From NCBI GenBank assembly GCA_964462785.1, contig CAYWZA010000013.1:1-28883 (forward strand): a stretch of DNA of 28,883 nt. The letters are read 5' to 3'. The notes beneath the pieces were generated by a model. The model searched no databases. It saw only the letters and a list, made by a program, of their open reading frames with translations, and was not told where the DNA came from. The DNA is from JACQKA01 sp964462785. GTDB taxonomy: Bacteria > Patescibacteriota > Minisyncoccia > Phycocordibacterales > UBA2100. A program made the position numbers and the translations under genes. Below, one piece after another: positions 6,810-14,121 of this stretch; the stretch's first letter is position 1; every line of letters begins with the position of its first letter.

Positions 6810-8006
6810 TCACACCCCCACATGCCGGCGCTTGAGGTAATCGGCAAGCTCGGGGATCGGGACGGAGTCTTGAGCGTTGGTGCGGATGTTGCGCACAGCG
6901 ACTTCATTCGCGAGCGCCTCTTTGTGCCCCATGATGATGAGCCACGGCAAATTGAGCCGCTTCACCACCGCCATCTGCGGCGCGAGCTGATCAAAGGCGA
7001 GCGAGTGGTAGACAGGAATCTCTGCCTGGCGGAGCGTTTCAAGTACGGGGATGCTGCGGCGCTTTGCCTCGACGCTCAAGTGCGCGAAATATGCGGCGGG
7101 CTTCCAGCGCGGCTTTTTAAGCTGCTCTATATTAATAGGCTTAGGACCAAAGGTGATAGCGATGTGTGCTCCGCTTGAGCCTTGACCGAGAGAGCGGGTG
7201 AGCAGCGTATCGTAGCGACCGCCGAGAGCAAAAGGTACGCGCTCAATGCCTTCGCTTGTTTCCTGCGGATATGAAAGCTCAAACATCGTGTGCGCCCAAC
7301 AGTCATTGCTGCCAGTCACGCTTGGGGTCAGCTCATATACCTTACCGGCAAGCTCGAGGTATTCGAGTACGTCCCAGAAATGGCGGCGCTCATCTTCGCT
7401 CAGGTAATCGAGGCTCGACGGTGCGCGCGCGAGCATCGGGTGCGGCTTGGGCGTGCGCAGCGAGAGTAGTGTGGCAATGGGATCCGTGTGCATGCGCTCA
7501 CGCTGGGTCGGGGTTAGGTATTCCACCTGCTTTCGCAGAAAGCCCGACAACTCGCGGTGGTAGCGCTCGGCTGATTCGCCGCTGCCGATACTATTTATAT
7601 GTACGATTCTATCTTCGATGCCAAGCTCTTGTGCGATCGCGTCGGCGACGGTGACGAGTAGTGCCTCTGCCGCAGCGGTGCGCATACCGAGCACGTGGAG
7701 CTCGAGTATCGTCTGCCCGCTGCCGCGATCGCCGGGGACTACTTTGCAGAGGAATGCCGGCATGCGCCTGTCGCCCAATCCGCGAATGGCACACACACGC
7801 ACAGTGCTCATGAGTCGCTTCTCCTCGCGGCGCACAAAATGGACATCTTTCGGATCGAGACGAACTATTTTTCCGGCGACAGCGGCACGCTCGCCCATGG
7901 GCGCTTCCTCAAATGGTACGAAGCCATAGAACGCCGCTACCCTGAGCGCACGATCCATCATGGCATTCTGACTTGAACACGCCTTCGCGATCTCAAGAGT
8001 GATCAT
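6810..8006 (-). CDS. Histidyl-tRNA synthetase-like protein with degenerate catalytic motifs
   Basis: The 398-residue protein follows the HisRS layout. The region INSIGSGESAERY (137-149) matches the conserved HisRS insertion segment. GGRYDTL (262-268) matches the class II GGRYDGL motif. The last 90 residues look like the HGTP anticodon-binding domain. The catalytic residues are not kept: motif 2 has CKVVPGD where HisRS has FRxERPQ, the histidine loop RGLDYY is replaced by SNDCWAHT (233-240), and motif 3 lacks its Arg (AITFGPKP). It may be a pseudo-synthetase paralogue or a regulator of HisZ type, although HisZ lacks an anticodon domain and no his operon is present. It follows lepB by 6 bp on the same strand, without a Shine-Dalgarno, and so is probably cotranscribed. 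Confidence 0.75.
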   Translation of the reverse strand: MITLEIAKACSSQNAMMDRALRVAAFYGFVPFEEAPMGERAAVAGKIVRLDPKDVHFVRREEKRLMSTVRVCAIRGLGDRRMPAFLCKVVPGDRGSGQTILELHVLGMRTAAAEALLVTVADAIAQELGIEDRIVHINSIGSGESAERYHRELSGFLRKQVEYLTPTQRERMHTDPIATLLSLRTPKPHPMLARAPSSLDYLSEDERRHFWDVLEYLELAGKVYELTPSVTGSNDCWAHTMFELSYPQETSEGIERVPFALGGRYDTLLTRSLGQGSSGAHIAITFGPKPINIEQLKKPRWKPAAYFAHLSVEAKRRSIPVLETLRQAEIPVYHSLAFDQLAPQMAVVKRLNLPWLIIMGHKEALANEVAVRNIRTNAQDSVPIPELADYLKRRHVGV

Positions 8007-8012
8007 AGTATT

Positions 8013-8615
8013 CTACTGAATATAAGTGGCATTGCCGGGCAAAATATCAACTTGCGAGAAAGGGTACAGTCGCAATAGTGCGCGACCGATGATGTGATCG
8101 CGCGGCAATGCACCCCATGTGCGTGAATCGGCGCTTGCTTTGCGGTTGTCGCCGAGGACAAAAAACTCGTCTTGGCCGAGCGTGATGCGCGTATCTGTCT
8201 CGCGCATGTTCTCCGGCACTACATAGGGCTCGTCAATCTGGAAGCCGTCTGGGTGTTCGGCGTTTGTGATGGTGATTTGCTCGCTTTTAATCGTCACCGT
8301 CTCGCCGGGAAGACCAATAACGCGCTTGATGAATGAACGCGATGGGTCTTGCGGGAAGCGAAACACGATGACATCGCCGCGCACCGGCTCCTCAAATCGA
8401 TAGGTGACGCGATCTACGATCAAATAATCAGCGGAGTGGAAGGTCGGATCCATCGAGGCGCCCTGCACGAGGTATGGAGCGGCGATAAAGAAGCGGATGG
8501 TGAACGCGAGTGAGAGAGAAATGATGCTGTAGAGGATGAGTGAGCGAACTTCGCCACCTTTTTTCTGCGGAGCATCATGCGTCATTGCTTCTTGAGACAC
8601 ATGATCGGTATCCAT
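8013..8615 (-). CDS. lepB: Signal peptidase I
   Basis: This membrane serine protease removes signal peptides from exported proteins. The 200-residue form has a single N-terminal transmembrane segment (about 26-47), the nucleophile Ser54 in QGASMDPTF, the general base Lys97 in FIKRVIGLPGE and the box GDNRKASADSRTWG near the C-terminus. I start it at ATG 8615. The longer frame from 8651 would place the promoter (TTGGTG-17-TATACT, minus strand 8623-8651) inside the coding region. The -10 box ends 7 nt before the ATG, so the mRNA is predicted to be leaderless. It heads an operon with the HisRS-like gene. Confidence 0.94.
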   Translation of the reverse strand: MDTDHVSQEAMTHDAPQKKGGEVRSLILYSIISLSLAFTIRFFIAAPYLVQGASMDPTFHSADYLIVDRVTYRFEEPVRGDVIVFRFPQDPSRSFIKRVIGLPGETVTIKSEQITITNAEHPDGFQIDEPYVVPENMRETDTRITLGQDEFFVLGDNRKASADSRTWGALPRDHIIGRALLRLYPFSQVDILPGNATYIQ

Positions 8616-8622
8616 GACGCGT

Positions 8623-8651
8623 AGTATACGGTACGCATTGCTTGACACCAA
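8623..8651 (-). promoter_or_regulatory. Leaderless-type promoter of lepB
   Basis: TTGGTG (8646-8651) and TATACT (8623-8628) on the minus strand are 17 bp apart, with 7 nt to the ATG at 8615. Confidence 0.65.
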
Positions 8652-8750
8652 GTGCGCAAACGTTGCGCGTGCATGCTATCCACAGGTTTGTAAAAGTTTT
8701 CTTGACTAAATGCAAACATACGAGTTGTCTGTGCGTGCCTGAGAAAAATT

Positions 8751-8778
8751 TTGCGCATTTTTTCTCATCGCGTACAAT
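8751..8778 (+). promoter_or_regulatory. Leaderless-type promoter of pth
   Basis: TTGCGC (8751-8756) and TACAAT (8773-8778) are 16 bp apart, with 7 nt to the ATG at 8786. It diverges from the lepB promoter. Confidence 0.6.
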
Positions 8779-8785
8779 GAACAGC

Positions 8786-9376
8786 ATGTCATGGATCATT
8801 GTCGGGCTCGGAAATCCGGGAGCGGAGTACGAAAAGACGCATCACAACGCCGGACGCATGGCGGTGGAGCACTTTGCAAAAAAATATGAGGGCGATGCGT
8901 GGCGTTTTGACAAAAAAGCAAATGCGCAGGTTGCGAAAGTAAGCGCCGAGGGCGTTTCCGCCACATGTATCCTCCCTGACACCTTTATGAACAAGTCGGG
9001 AAGCGCCGTAGTGAAGTATGTAAAGAGCGTTAAGGCAGCGCAAAAATTGGTTGTTGTGTACGACGACTTCGATTTGCCGCTCGGGCGCATTAAAATTTCA
9101 TTTGCGCGCTCTGCCGGAGGGCATAAAGGAGTGGAATCCATCATGCGCGCACTCAAGACAGATCAATTTGTGCGCATACGCATCGGTATCGCGCCTGAAA
9201 ATGCAAAAGGGAACGCAAAGGTCATCACGGGAGAGGAGAAGGTTTTAAAATTGATTCTTGGCAAGCTCAAGCCTGCCGAGGAAACCGAACTCAAGAAAGT
9301 GTTCAAGCGTATTTCTGATGCACTTGCCACTATCGTGAGCGAGGGGCACGTCAAAGCGATGAATGAGTTCAACTAA
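8786..9376 (+). CDS. pth: Peptidyl-tRNA hydrolase
   Basis: The enzyme releases tRNA from stalled peptidyl-tRNA. The 196-residue protein has GLGNPG at 7-12, catalytic His20 in THHNAG (family consensus TRHNxG, so Arg is replaced by His), TFMNKSG, DDFDLPLG and GGHKGVESI (consensus GGHNG). The start at 8786 sits just after the TACAAT box; an in-frame ATG at 8777 overlaps that box, and longer starts cover the intergenic promoters. The C-terminus overlaps the start of queD by up to 14 bp, suggesting coupled translation. Confidence 0.95.
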   Translation: MSWIIVGLGNPGAEYEKTHHNAGRMAVEHFAKKYEGDAWRFDKKANAQVAKVSAEGVSATCILPDTFMNKSGSAVVKYVKSVKAAQKLVVVYDDFDLPLGRIKISFARSAGGHKGVESIMRALKTDQFVRIRIGIAPENAKGNAKVITGEEKVLKLILGKLKPAEETELKKVFKRISDALATIVSEGHVKAMNEFN

Positions 9377-9737
9377 TATGGTATCCATCGGGCGTACGTA
9401 TCGTTTCGAATCGGCGCATCGCTTGCCGCTCTTGCCCCCGACACACAAGTGCCATCATATGCACGGGCATAATTACAGATTAATTATCACCTGTCGCGGT
9501 GAGCTTGATGAGCGAGGTTTCGTGATGGATTTTGCAGAGCTCGATGGGCTCGTGTTGCCGTTTGTACAGCAGATCGATCATCAGGTTCTCAACGATATCC
9601 CTGGTCTCGAAAATCCCACAGCAGAGATCATTGCGCAATGGTTTCTCGATCGCGTAGGAAAAGCAGACACGGTGCGCGTGTATGAGAATGAAGATTGCTT
9701 TGCAGAAGTGGGCAGAAATTCCACAACAGCATCGTAG
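9363..9737 (+). CDS. queD: 6-carboxytetrahydropterin synthase-like protein
   Basis: The 124-residue protein belongs to the QueD/PTPS family, which makes 6-carboxy-tetrahydropterin for queuosine. The zinc ligands are seen as His19 in FESAHRLP and His34 and His36 in HHMHGH, with the nucleophile Cys30 just before them. Also present are FVMDFAELD, DHQVLND, the PTAE motif and a C-terminal YENEDCFAEV strand. The ATG at 9363 overlaps pth; ATG at 9378, two nt after the pth stop, is an equally possible start. No other queuosine or folate gene is in the window, so the final product is uncertain. Confidence 0.88.
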   Translation: MSSTNMVSIGRTYRFESAHRLPLLPPTHKCHHMHGHNYRLIITCRGELDERGFVMDFAELDGLVLPFVQQIDHQVLNDIPGLENPTAEIIAQWFLDRVGKADTVRVYENEDCFAEVGRNSTTAS

Positions 9738-9788
9738 GTCGATGGGCACGCATACTGTTTGTATTTCGGATGGGGGTGTTGTGCAAAG

Positions 9789-9811
9789 AAAAAACCCCGA
9801 CTGTGTCGGGG
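9789..9811 (-). terminator. Terminator of the 113-residue unknown gene
   Basis: CCCCGAC, TGT and GTCGGGG form a hairpin (9795-9811). The A-run at 9789-9794 is a T-run on the minus strand. Confidence 0.85.
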
Positions 9812-9819
9812 CTACAAGA

Positions 9820-10161
9820 CTACTGCAGCATACGAATACTCGCCATACTGCATTCGTGAGCTCGTATTGAAGCAACACGTTGTTGCTCGACTAGAAAGTT
9901 GCTGATCTGCATTGCGCAGTCATGGCACTCATTCAAATAATTCATTGCTTCTTTTTTTGTGAGCACCAAATACGTATCGTCTCCCGTCACGCTAACATTT
10001 TGAGATTCTTTTTGTATTGCCCCGATCAGGGTGGGGCCTTGCGCATCGATAACCTCGTACAGTTCAGGATGCTGTCGATCGTTCTTATCGTACCACGAAC
10101 GCAGGATGCGGACATACTTCCCCACATCGTCCTGAGTTAGTATCTTTACTTCTTTTGCCAT
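9820..10161 (-). CDS. Small unknown protein, 113 residues
   Basis: I do not recognise this protein. The first two thirds look like a mixed alpha/beta fold (KILTQDDVGKYVRILRSWYD, then GPTLIGAIQ). A CHDC pair lies around residues 79-82, in a helix that continues to the C-terminus. There is a Shine-Dalgarno GAGGAAGG before the ATG, a promoter (TTGCGA-17-TAGGAT) and a terminator after the stop, so it is an independent unit downstream of rpsA. The CxxC and C-terminal Cys could bind metal or be redox active; this is only a possibility. Confidence 0.7.
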   Translation of the reverse strand: MAKEVKILTQDDVGKYVRILRSWYDKNDRQHPELYEVIDAQGPTLIGAIQKESQNVSVTGDDTYLVLTKKEAMNYLNECHDCAMQISNFLVEQQRVASIRAHECSMASIRMLQ

Positions 10162-10190
10162 TGCAGCGCCTTCCTCTCATGCCTGAAAAC

Positions 10191-10219
10191 ATCCTACACA
10201 AATGAGGGTGTTTTCGCAA
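10191..10219 (-). promoter_or_regulatory. Promoter of the 113-residue gene, within a hairpin
   Basis: TTGCGA (10214-10219) and TAGGAT (10191-10196) on the minus strand are 17 bp apart. An imperfect inverted repeat (GAAAACA..CCT / AGG..TGTTTTC, 10185-10215) spans the spacer and may also end rpsA transcription, though it lacks a T-run. Confidence 0.5.
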
Positions 10220-10232
10220 CGAGAGTCGTTTC

Positions 10233-11372
10233 CTACTTCTTCACCGGCTTCAGTGTCATGCGACGGTCTTTTGGTTCAAAGAGTGTGATGGTGAACGGAT
10301 AGACCTTGCCGAGCTCGAGTGAATTTTTGAGTGCTTGCTCGTTCTCGAATTCAGAGATGTGCACAAGCCCCGCGACACCCTCTTCGATAGAAGCGAGCGC
10401 GCCATGCTTGTTGTATTTGATGACAACTGCCTCCACGGACTGACCTTTTGTATATTTCGCAGATGCCGTCTTCCACGGATCATCAGTGAGTGCCTTGATG
10501 GAGAGGGAAATCTTGTCGTCCTTAATCTCAATGACTTTCACTTTCACTTTCTCACCAACGCGATAGCGATTCTTGGGATCCTCAACGAGTGCCCAATCCA
10601 TTTCTGAAATGTGCACCAAACCTTCGAGTCCCTGTTCGAGCTTCACGAAGACACCGAAGTCGGTTGCACCGGTGACAACGCCGTCGAGCACATCGTTCAC
10701 ATGGTATTTGCCGACGAGGTTTGCCTTTTCAGGTGCGCCCGCGCCCTTCTCTGCAAAGATGAGCTTCTGCTCTTTCGGATTTGCGGTGATAACGACGACT
10801 TCGAGCTTTTTGCCGACGAACCCCTTAAGCTCAGTGAAAATTTTATCCTTATCGCCATCCGGTACGCGCGGGTAATGTTCTGGTGCAAGCTGTGAAGCGG
10901 GGAGGAATCCCGGGATGCCCTGCCAGACGATGATGAGACCGCCCTTGTTGGCATCGGTGACGGGTAATTCGTACACTACCTTTTCGGAAACGGCCTTTTC
11001 TGCCTCGCCCCAAATGAGCGCTTGGCGCGCCTCGCGGAGCGAAAGCTCGATGTAGCCGTCTTTATTCTCGCGATCAACGATCGTCGCCGCGACGATGTCG
11101 CCGACGTTTACGTTTTTGAGCGTTTCGCGCGCCGAGAGATATTCGCGACCATAAATGATGCCTGTGCCGAATGGATGGAGATCAACAAAGACACGCGCGC
11201 GACCAATCGCGACCACGGGGCCTTCGATAACATCACCTGCGGCAGGGAGCGACGGTGTATCTTTCAGAAGATTCACCATCGGGCTGTCTTTCTTTCCTTT
11301 TTTATCTTCCTGCTCGAGTTCTTCATCTACATCTGCTTCAACCGCCTTTTTTGATGCTGTTGCTGTAGTCAT
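10233..11372 (-). CDS. rpsA: 30S ribosomal protein bS1
   Basis: bS1 binds mRNA and helps initiation on structured leaders. The 379-residue protein has four S1-type OB domains, at roughly 40-115, 120-215, 222-300 and 305-379; the third (GVFVKLEQGLEGLVHISEMDW) and fourth (ASIEEGVAGLVHISEFEN) are closest to consensus. The E. coli protein has six, so this is a short form. An acidic, Lys-rich N-terminus precedes domain 1. I start at ATG 11372, not at the in-frame 11477, because a good promoter (11456-11484) and a leader of about 70 nt lie between. The purine-rich GAGGAAAG is 13 nt from the ATG, a little far for a Shine-Dalgarno. Confidence 0.94.
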   Translation of the reverse strand: MTTATASKKAVEADVDEELEQEDKKGKKDSPMVNLLKDTPSLPAAGDVIEGPVVAIGRARVFVDLHPFGTGIIYGREYLSARETLKNVNVGDIVAATIVDRENKDGYIELSLREARQALIWGEAEKAVSEKVVYELPVTDANKGGLIIVWQGIPGFLPASQLAPEHYPRVPDGDKDKIFTELKGFVGKKLEVVVITANPKEQKLIFAEKGAGAPEKANLVGKYHVNDVLDGVVTGATDFGVFVKLEQGLEGLVHISEMDWALVEDPKNRYRVGEKVKVKVIEIKDDKISLSIKALTDDPWKTASAKYTKGQSVEAVVIKYNKHGALASIEEGVAGLVHISEFENEQALKNSLELGKVYPFTITLFEPKDRRMTLKPVKK

Positions 11373-11455
11373 GTTTTTTCGGGGTCTTTCCTCGCATGCT
11401 GGCGTTCCGTTGCGGGGAGGAAAGGGCGACCCTGCTATTAATTGGTAATGGATAG

Positions 11456-11484
11456 ATACTATATATAGAGTGTCCAAAAGTCAA
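11456..11484 (-). promoter_or_regulatory. Promoter of rpsA
   Basis: TTGACT (11479-11484) and TAGTAT (11456-11461) on the minus strand are 17 bp apart. The leader to the rpsA ATG is about 70 nt, longer than for most genes here, and could hold autoregulation. Confidence 0.7.
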
Positions 11485-11494
11485 AGGAAAGACG

Positions 11495-11526
11495 AAAACC
11501 CCCTCACCACGAAACGGGTGAGGGGG
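11495..11526 (-). terminator. Terminator of the 38-residue gene
   Basis: CCCCCTCACC (11499-11508) and GGTGAGGGGG (11517-11526) form a 10-bp perfect stem with an 8-nt loop. The A-run 11495-11498 gives a T-run on the minus strand. Confidence 0.85.
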
Positions 11527-11544
11527 GGGCGACAACATATCGTA

Positions 11545-11661
11545 CTAGTGACAGGGTTCTTGCGCGAGCGCAGTTCGTTCCCGATGAGTTTCTGAAGTCC
11601 CGTCGTTGAAATAAGTGACAACAGCCGAGACGAACAGAAGTGTACTGGCTACCTGTCGCAT
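11545..11661 (-). CDS. 38-residue small protein with hydrophobic N-terminus
   Basis: This short frame is supported by context and not by homology. The ATG at 11661 has Shine-Dalgarno GAGAGG six nt upstream. A strong promoter (TTGACG-17-TATAAA) lies about 50 nt further, and a perfect 10-bp terminator follows the TAG stop. The protein begins MRQVASTLLFVSAVVTYF, which resembles a short signal peptide or single membrane segment. A polar tail follows with one Cys near the end (QEPCH). It is transcribed divergently from the metallo-beta-lactamase-fold gene and lies upstream of rpsA on the same strand. A regulatory RNA using the same promoter and terminator is the main alternative. Confidence 0.6.
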   Translation of the reverse strand: MRQVASTLLFVSAVVTYFNDGTSETHRERTALAQEPCH

Positions 11662-11710
11662 GAGAACCTCTCTTCTTTCTTTCAAACGGAACCCCCCATG
11701 ACCTGTCAGG

Positions 11711-11739
11711 TTTATACCAGATCAATATGCATACGTCAA
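11711..11739 (-). promoter_or_regulatory. Strong promoter of the 38-residue gene
   Basis: TTGACG (11734-11739) and TATAAA (11711-11716) on the minus strand are 17 bp apart. Its -35 box is 5 bp from the -35 box of the divergent promoter. Confidence 0.75.
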
Positions 11740-11744
11740 GACAA

Positions 11745-11773
11745 TTTACTCAAGCAGCACAAACGAGTATACT
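11745..11773 (+). promoter_or_regulatory. Leaderless-type promoter of the MBL-fold gene
   Basis: TTTACT (11745-11750) and TATACT (11768-11773) are 17 bp apart, with only 6 nt to the ATG at 11780, so transcription should start at or near the A of the ATG. Confidence 0.75.
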
Positions 11774-11779
11774 TGCCCC

Positions 11780-12412
11780 ATGATTATTACCTATCACGGA
11801 GCAGGATGTGTGAAATTGGTGGCGGGGGAGACGACGCTCGCGCTCGCGCCGGTTTCAAAAGAATCAAAGCTCAAAGCGGTTTCTTTTGGTGCGGATGTTG
11901 CGCTGGTGCCGCTCAATCACCCAGATACGAATGGGGTGGAACAGGTGGCACGCGGAGGCAAAGAGCCATTCATCATTCGCGGTCCGGGAGAGTATGAAAT
12001 TTCCGGCGTCACGGTGGCGGGGTATCCGTCGGCATCGCGCTATGGGAAAGAAGATCGCATCAACACGATGTATGTGATTAATTTCGACAGCATGACGGTG
12101 CTCTATCTCGGCGCGCTTGCGGAGGAAAAATTGCCCACAGAAATTGCGGAGGATTTGGAGAGTATTGATGTGCTTTTTGTGCCGATTGGTGGCGAAGGGG
12201 TGCTTGATCCAAGTGAAGCATCAAAGCTTGTCGTTTCGCTTGAGCCGAAAATTGTCGTGCCGATTTTCTGGGGTGATGTGGGCGAGAAGGATGCGCTCAA
12301 AAAGTTTTTGAAAGAATACGGCGAGGATGCGGTGCAACCGGTGGATAAATTCACCATTAAAGCAAAAGAAGCTGCGGCGATGGAAGGGGATGTGGTGGTG
12401 ATTGCGTCCTAA
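11780..12412 (+). CDS. Metallo-beta-lactamase-fold protein with lost metal motif
   Basis: The 210-residue protein has the layout of UlaG-like MBL-fold hydrolases: an N-terminal strand-rich part (ITYHGAGCVKLVAGETTLALAP), the segment RGPGEYEISGVTVAGYP, and a C-terminal half with VLYLGALAE and VLFVPIGGEGVLDPSEA. The metal-binding HxHxDH is replaced by PLNHPDTNG (about 44-52), and most other His ligands are missing. It is therefore probably not a zinc hydrolase of the classical kind, and may be a binding or structural relative. It has its own leaderless-type promoter. The next gene follows after 61 bp. Confidence 0.82.
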   Translation: MIITYHGAGCVKLVAGETTLALAPVSKESKLKAVSFGADVALVPLNHPDTNGVEQVARGGKEPFIIRGPGEYEISGVTVAGYPSASRYGKEDRINTMYVINFDSMTVLYLGALAEEKLPTEIAEDLESIDVLFVPIGGEGVLDPSEASKLVVSLEPKIVVPIFWGDVGEKDALKKFLKEYGEDAVQPVDKFTIKAKEAAAMEGDVVVIAS

Positions 12413-12456
12413 GCGGTGAACAGATCTCATGTCTGTCCGCCGTTCGCAGAAACCCA

Positions 12457-12465
12457 TGCTAGAAT
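12457..12465 (+). promoter_or_regulatory. Extended -10 promoter, leaderless type
   Basis: TGC followed by TAGAAT (12460-12465) gives an extended -10. It ends 8 nt before the ATG at 12474. No good -35 box is seen. Confidence 0.5.
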
Positions 12466-12473
12466 AATTGCAT

Positions 12474-12776
12474 ATGGCAGATCCGAAGATTGGCGCATCG
12501 GGCAGTAAAGGACTTGATAGGTTGCGCGGCAAACCGAAAGATGACAAAACAGTCATTGCGGGCGGTGTCGCGGTTTTTGTCGTAGCAATACTATTGGTGG
12601 GATGGGGGATTATGTTTCTGAAAAAAATTTCGCAAGAGAACACGCTAAAAAATATCAAGGCGGATTCTGAATACACTTCACTGCGTGATACGGTCGGAAG
12701 GCAATACGATGTCGCGAATTTTGGCGACACACCTTCAAGGGATTCCCTGGACAACCCCTTCGGTGAGAGTATTTAA
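12474..12776 (+). CDS. Single-pass membrane protein, unknown
   Basis: The 100-residue protein has a basic cytoplasmic-type N-terminus, one transmembrane segment (about 27-49, VIAGGVAVFVVAILLVGWGI) and an external tail of about 50 residues rich in Asp, Ser and Asn. I do not recognise a family. The start at ATG 12474 follows the TAGAAT box by 8 nt and lacks a Shine-Dalgarno. A single-pass protein with a short tail would fit an envelope-associated or secretion role, but the sequence shows no motif that decides it. Confidence 0.72.
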   Translation: MADPKIGASGSKGLDRLRGKPKDDKTVIAGGVAVFVVAILLVGWGIMFLKKISQENTLKNIKADSEYTSLRDTVGRQYDVANFGDTPSRDSLDNPFGESI

Positions 12777-12784
12777 ACTGAACC

Positions 12785-12813
12785 TTGTGTGCGCAGCACT
12801 CATCGAATATAGT
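12785..12813 (+). promoter_or_regulatory. Promoter of the two-TM protein gene
   Basis: TTGTGT (12785-12790) and TATAGT (12808-12813) are 17 bp apart. The leader to ATG 12839 holds Shine-Dalgarno GGAGGG. Confidence 0.5.
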
Positions 12814-12838
12814 GCGTGCAGTACAGGAGGGTCGGGCG

Positions 12839-13093
12839 ATGCAAGAGAAGAATAAGCGAGGCGCAACTGCCGGGAAAAGTACCCGTGTGGAGATGGTTAT
12901 TACCACTTTCGCACTGTTCGCTTTCGCGTGGTGGTATGGCAGCAAGGGAAGTGCTATGGAGACTGTCGCGGATCTGCTATTCATAGCAGGAGGCGTCATT
13001 TTGGCGAGTCTTGGCTTCCTGTGCCTGTGGTTTCTGTGGCGCGAGGTCACCAGCTGCGCATCTTCCAAAGAAAAAGAAAACAACAACGGATAG
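12839..13093 (+). CDS. Small two-TM membrane protein, unknown
   Basis: I start this 84-residue protein at ATG 12839, because GGAGGG lies 7 nt upstream and a promoter covers the longer in-frame extension. Two hydrophobic segments (about 17-34 and 42-68) form a hairpin in the membrane, with a basic N-terminus and a Lys/Glu/Asn-rich C-terminal tail. The family is not recognised. It is a separate transcription unit ending at the hairpin at 13117-13145. Confidence 0.7.
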   Translation: MQEKNKRGATAGKSTRVEMVITTFALFAFAWWYGSKGSAMETVADLLFIAGGVILASLGFLCLWFLWREVTSCASSKEKENNNG

Positions 13094-13116
13094 CAGCACT
13101 CAGGTACTTCACTTAA

Positions 13117-13145
13117 AATATCCCCCCGCCTTGCGAGGGGATATT
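13117..13145. terminator. Hairpin between convergent genes
   Basis: AATATCCCC and GGGGATATT form a 9-bp stem with an 11-nt loop. T-rich tracts on both sides are short, so termination may be partial. It serves the two-TM gene and miaA. Confidence 0.6.
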
Positions 13146-13170
13146 CTTCTATCTGCGAGAGTATGTTTGG

Positions 13171-14061
13171 CTAACTCAACTGGCGCGCGATGTCGCCCAA
13201 ATCTTTTTCCCATGCAGCGAGAGTATTCCATTGTATATCTTTGTTGCGCTTCCAGTAGATAACTTGTCGGCGCGCGTATTGCCATATTTTTGCAGGTAAC
13301 TGTTCGACAAGTGCATCTTTTGTAATTTTCTTCTGCAGGTAGAGCGCCATGTATCTATATTCAAGACCAAGCGCATGCATGCGTGTGTATGCAAGTCCGT
13401 TTTCATGCAGGCGCTCTGCCTCACGGATCATGCCTTGGCGTAGTCGCGCAAGAAGGCGGACGCGTATTTTCTTCTTTAGCTCCTGCATGTCCGGACGAAT
13501 GCCGAACCATCGTACATCGTATGCAGGCGGCTCTGTGGGTGAAGCCACTCTGCTGTAAGTGATTTCAAGTGCGCGGATGAGGCGATGCTTATTGTTCATT
13601 TCATTACGTTCGATAATTGCATGAGCGCGTTTTGGGTCACGTCGTTTCAAAAGCGCGAAAAGTTGTGGCGCTGATTTCGTATCGAGGTGTGCGCGGAGCT
13701 TTGTATCGATCGGTACGGGGGCGAGCGCGATGCGCCCGACCAAGGCATCGATATAAAATCCAGTGCCGCCGGCGATAATCGGAATCTTGTCGCGCGCAGC
13801 AATCGCTGCTATCGCCGCGTGCCCGCGCATTGCAAAATCATGTGCGGTGATTATTCGCCGCGGTGATGCGATATCGAGCAGGTGATGGGGGATGCCACGC
13901 ATCTCGCGCTTGGTGATTTTGCCCGTACCAATATCAAGCCCTGTATATACCTGTCGCGAATCGGCAGAAATTATTTCACCACCGATTTTTCGCGCCAATG
14001 CAACAGCAAAGGCACTTTTTCCCGATGCGGTGGGACCCACGATGACAATAATCTTTTGCAT
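13171..14061 (-). CDS. miaA: tRNA dimethylallyltransferase
   Basis: MiaA adds a dimethylallyl group to A37 of tRNAs that read U-starting codons. The 296-residue protein has the P-loop GPTASGKS (9-16), the substrate-binding DSRQVYTGLDIGTGK, GGTGFYIDAL, and a C-terminal region with the basic RRQVIYWKRNKDIQW. Length and order are typical. No clear Shine-Dalgarno is at optimal distance: GGAG lies 10 nt before the ATG. The upstream gap on the minus strand is about 190 bp and holds nested inverted repeats but no gene. Confidence 0.95.
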   Translation of the reverse strand: MQKIIVIVGPTASGKSAFAVALARKIGGEIISADSRQVYTGLDIGTGKITKREMRGIPHHLLDIASPRRIITAHDFAMRGHAAIAAIAARDKIPIIAGGTGFYIDALVGRIALAPVPIDTKLRAHLDTKSAPQLFALLKRRDPKRAHAIIERNEMNNKHRLIRALEITYSRVASPTEPPAYDVRWFGIRPDMQELKKKIRVRLLARLRQGMIREAERLHENGLAYTRMHALGLEYRYMALYLQKKITKDALVEQLPAKIWQYARRQVIYWKRNKDIQWNTLAAWEKDLGDIARQLS

Positions 14062-14121
14062 GTTATACCATCTCCATTTAACCTTTCCGCACCAAGTCCT
14101 TAAAACTGTGGCTGCGACTTT

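Noticed and set aside
11373..11477. N-terminal extension of rpsA
   Set aside because: It overlaps the rpsA promoter and has no homology to bS1; it is the mRNA leader.
12413..12443. Imperfect hairpin (ACAGA/TCTGT with flanking CGG/CCG) after the MBL-fold gene
   Set aside because: The stem is interrupted and no T-run follows on the plus strand, so it is not called a terminator.
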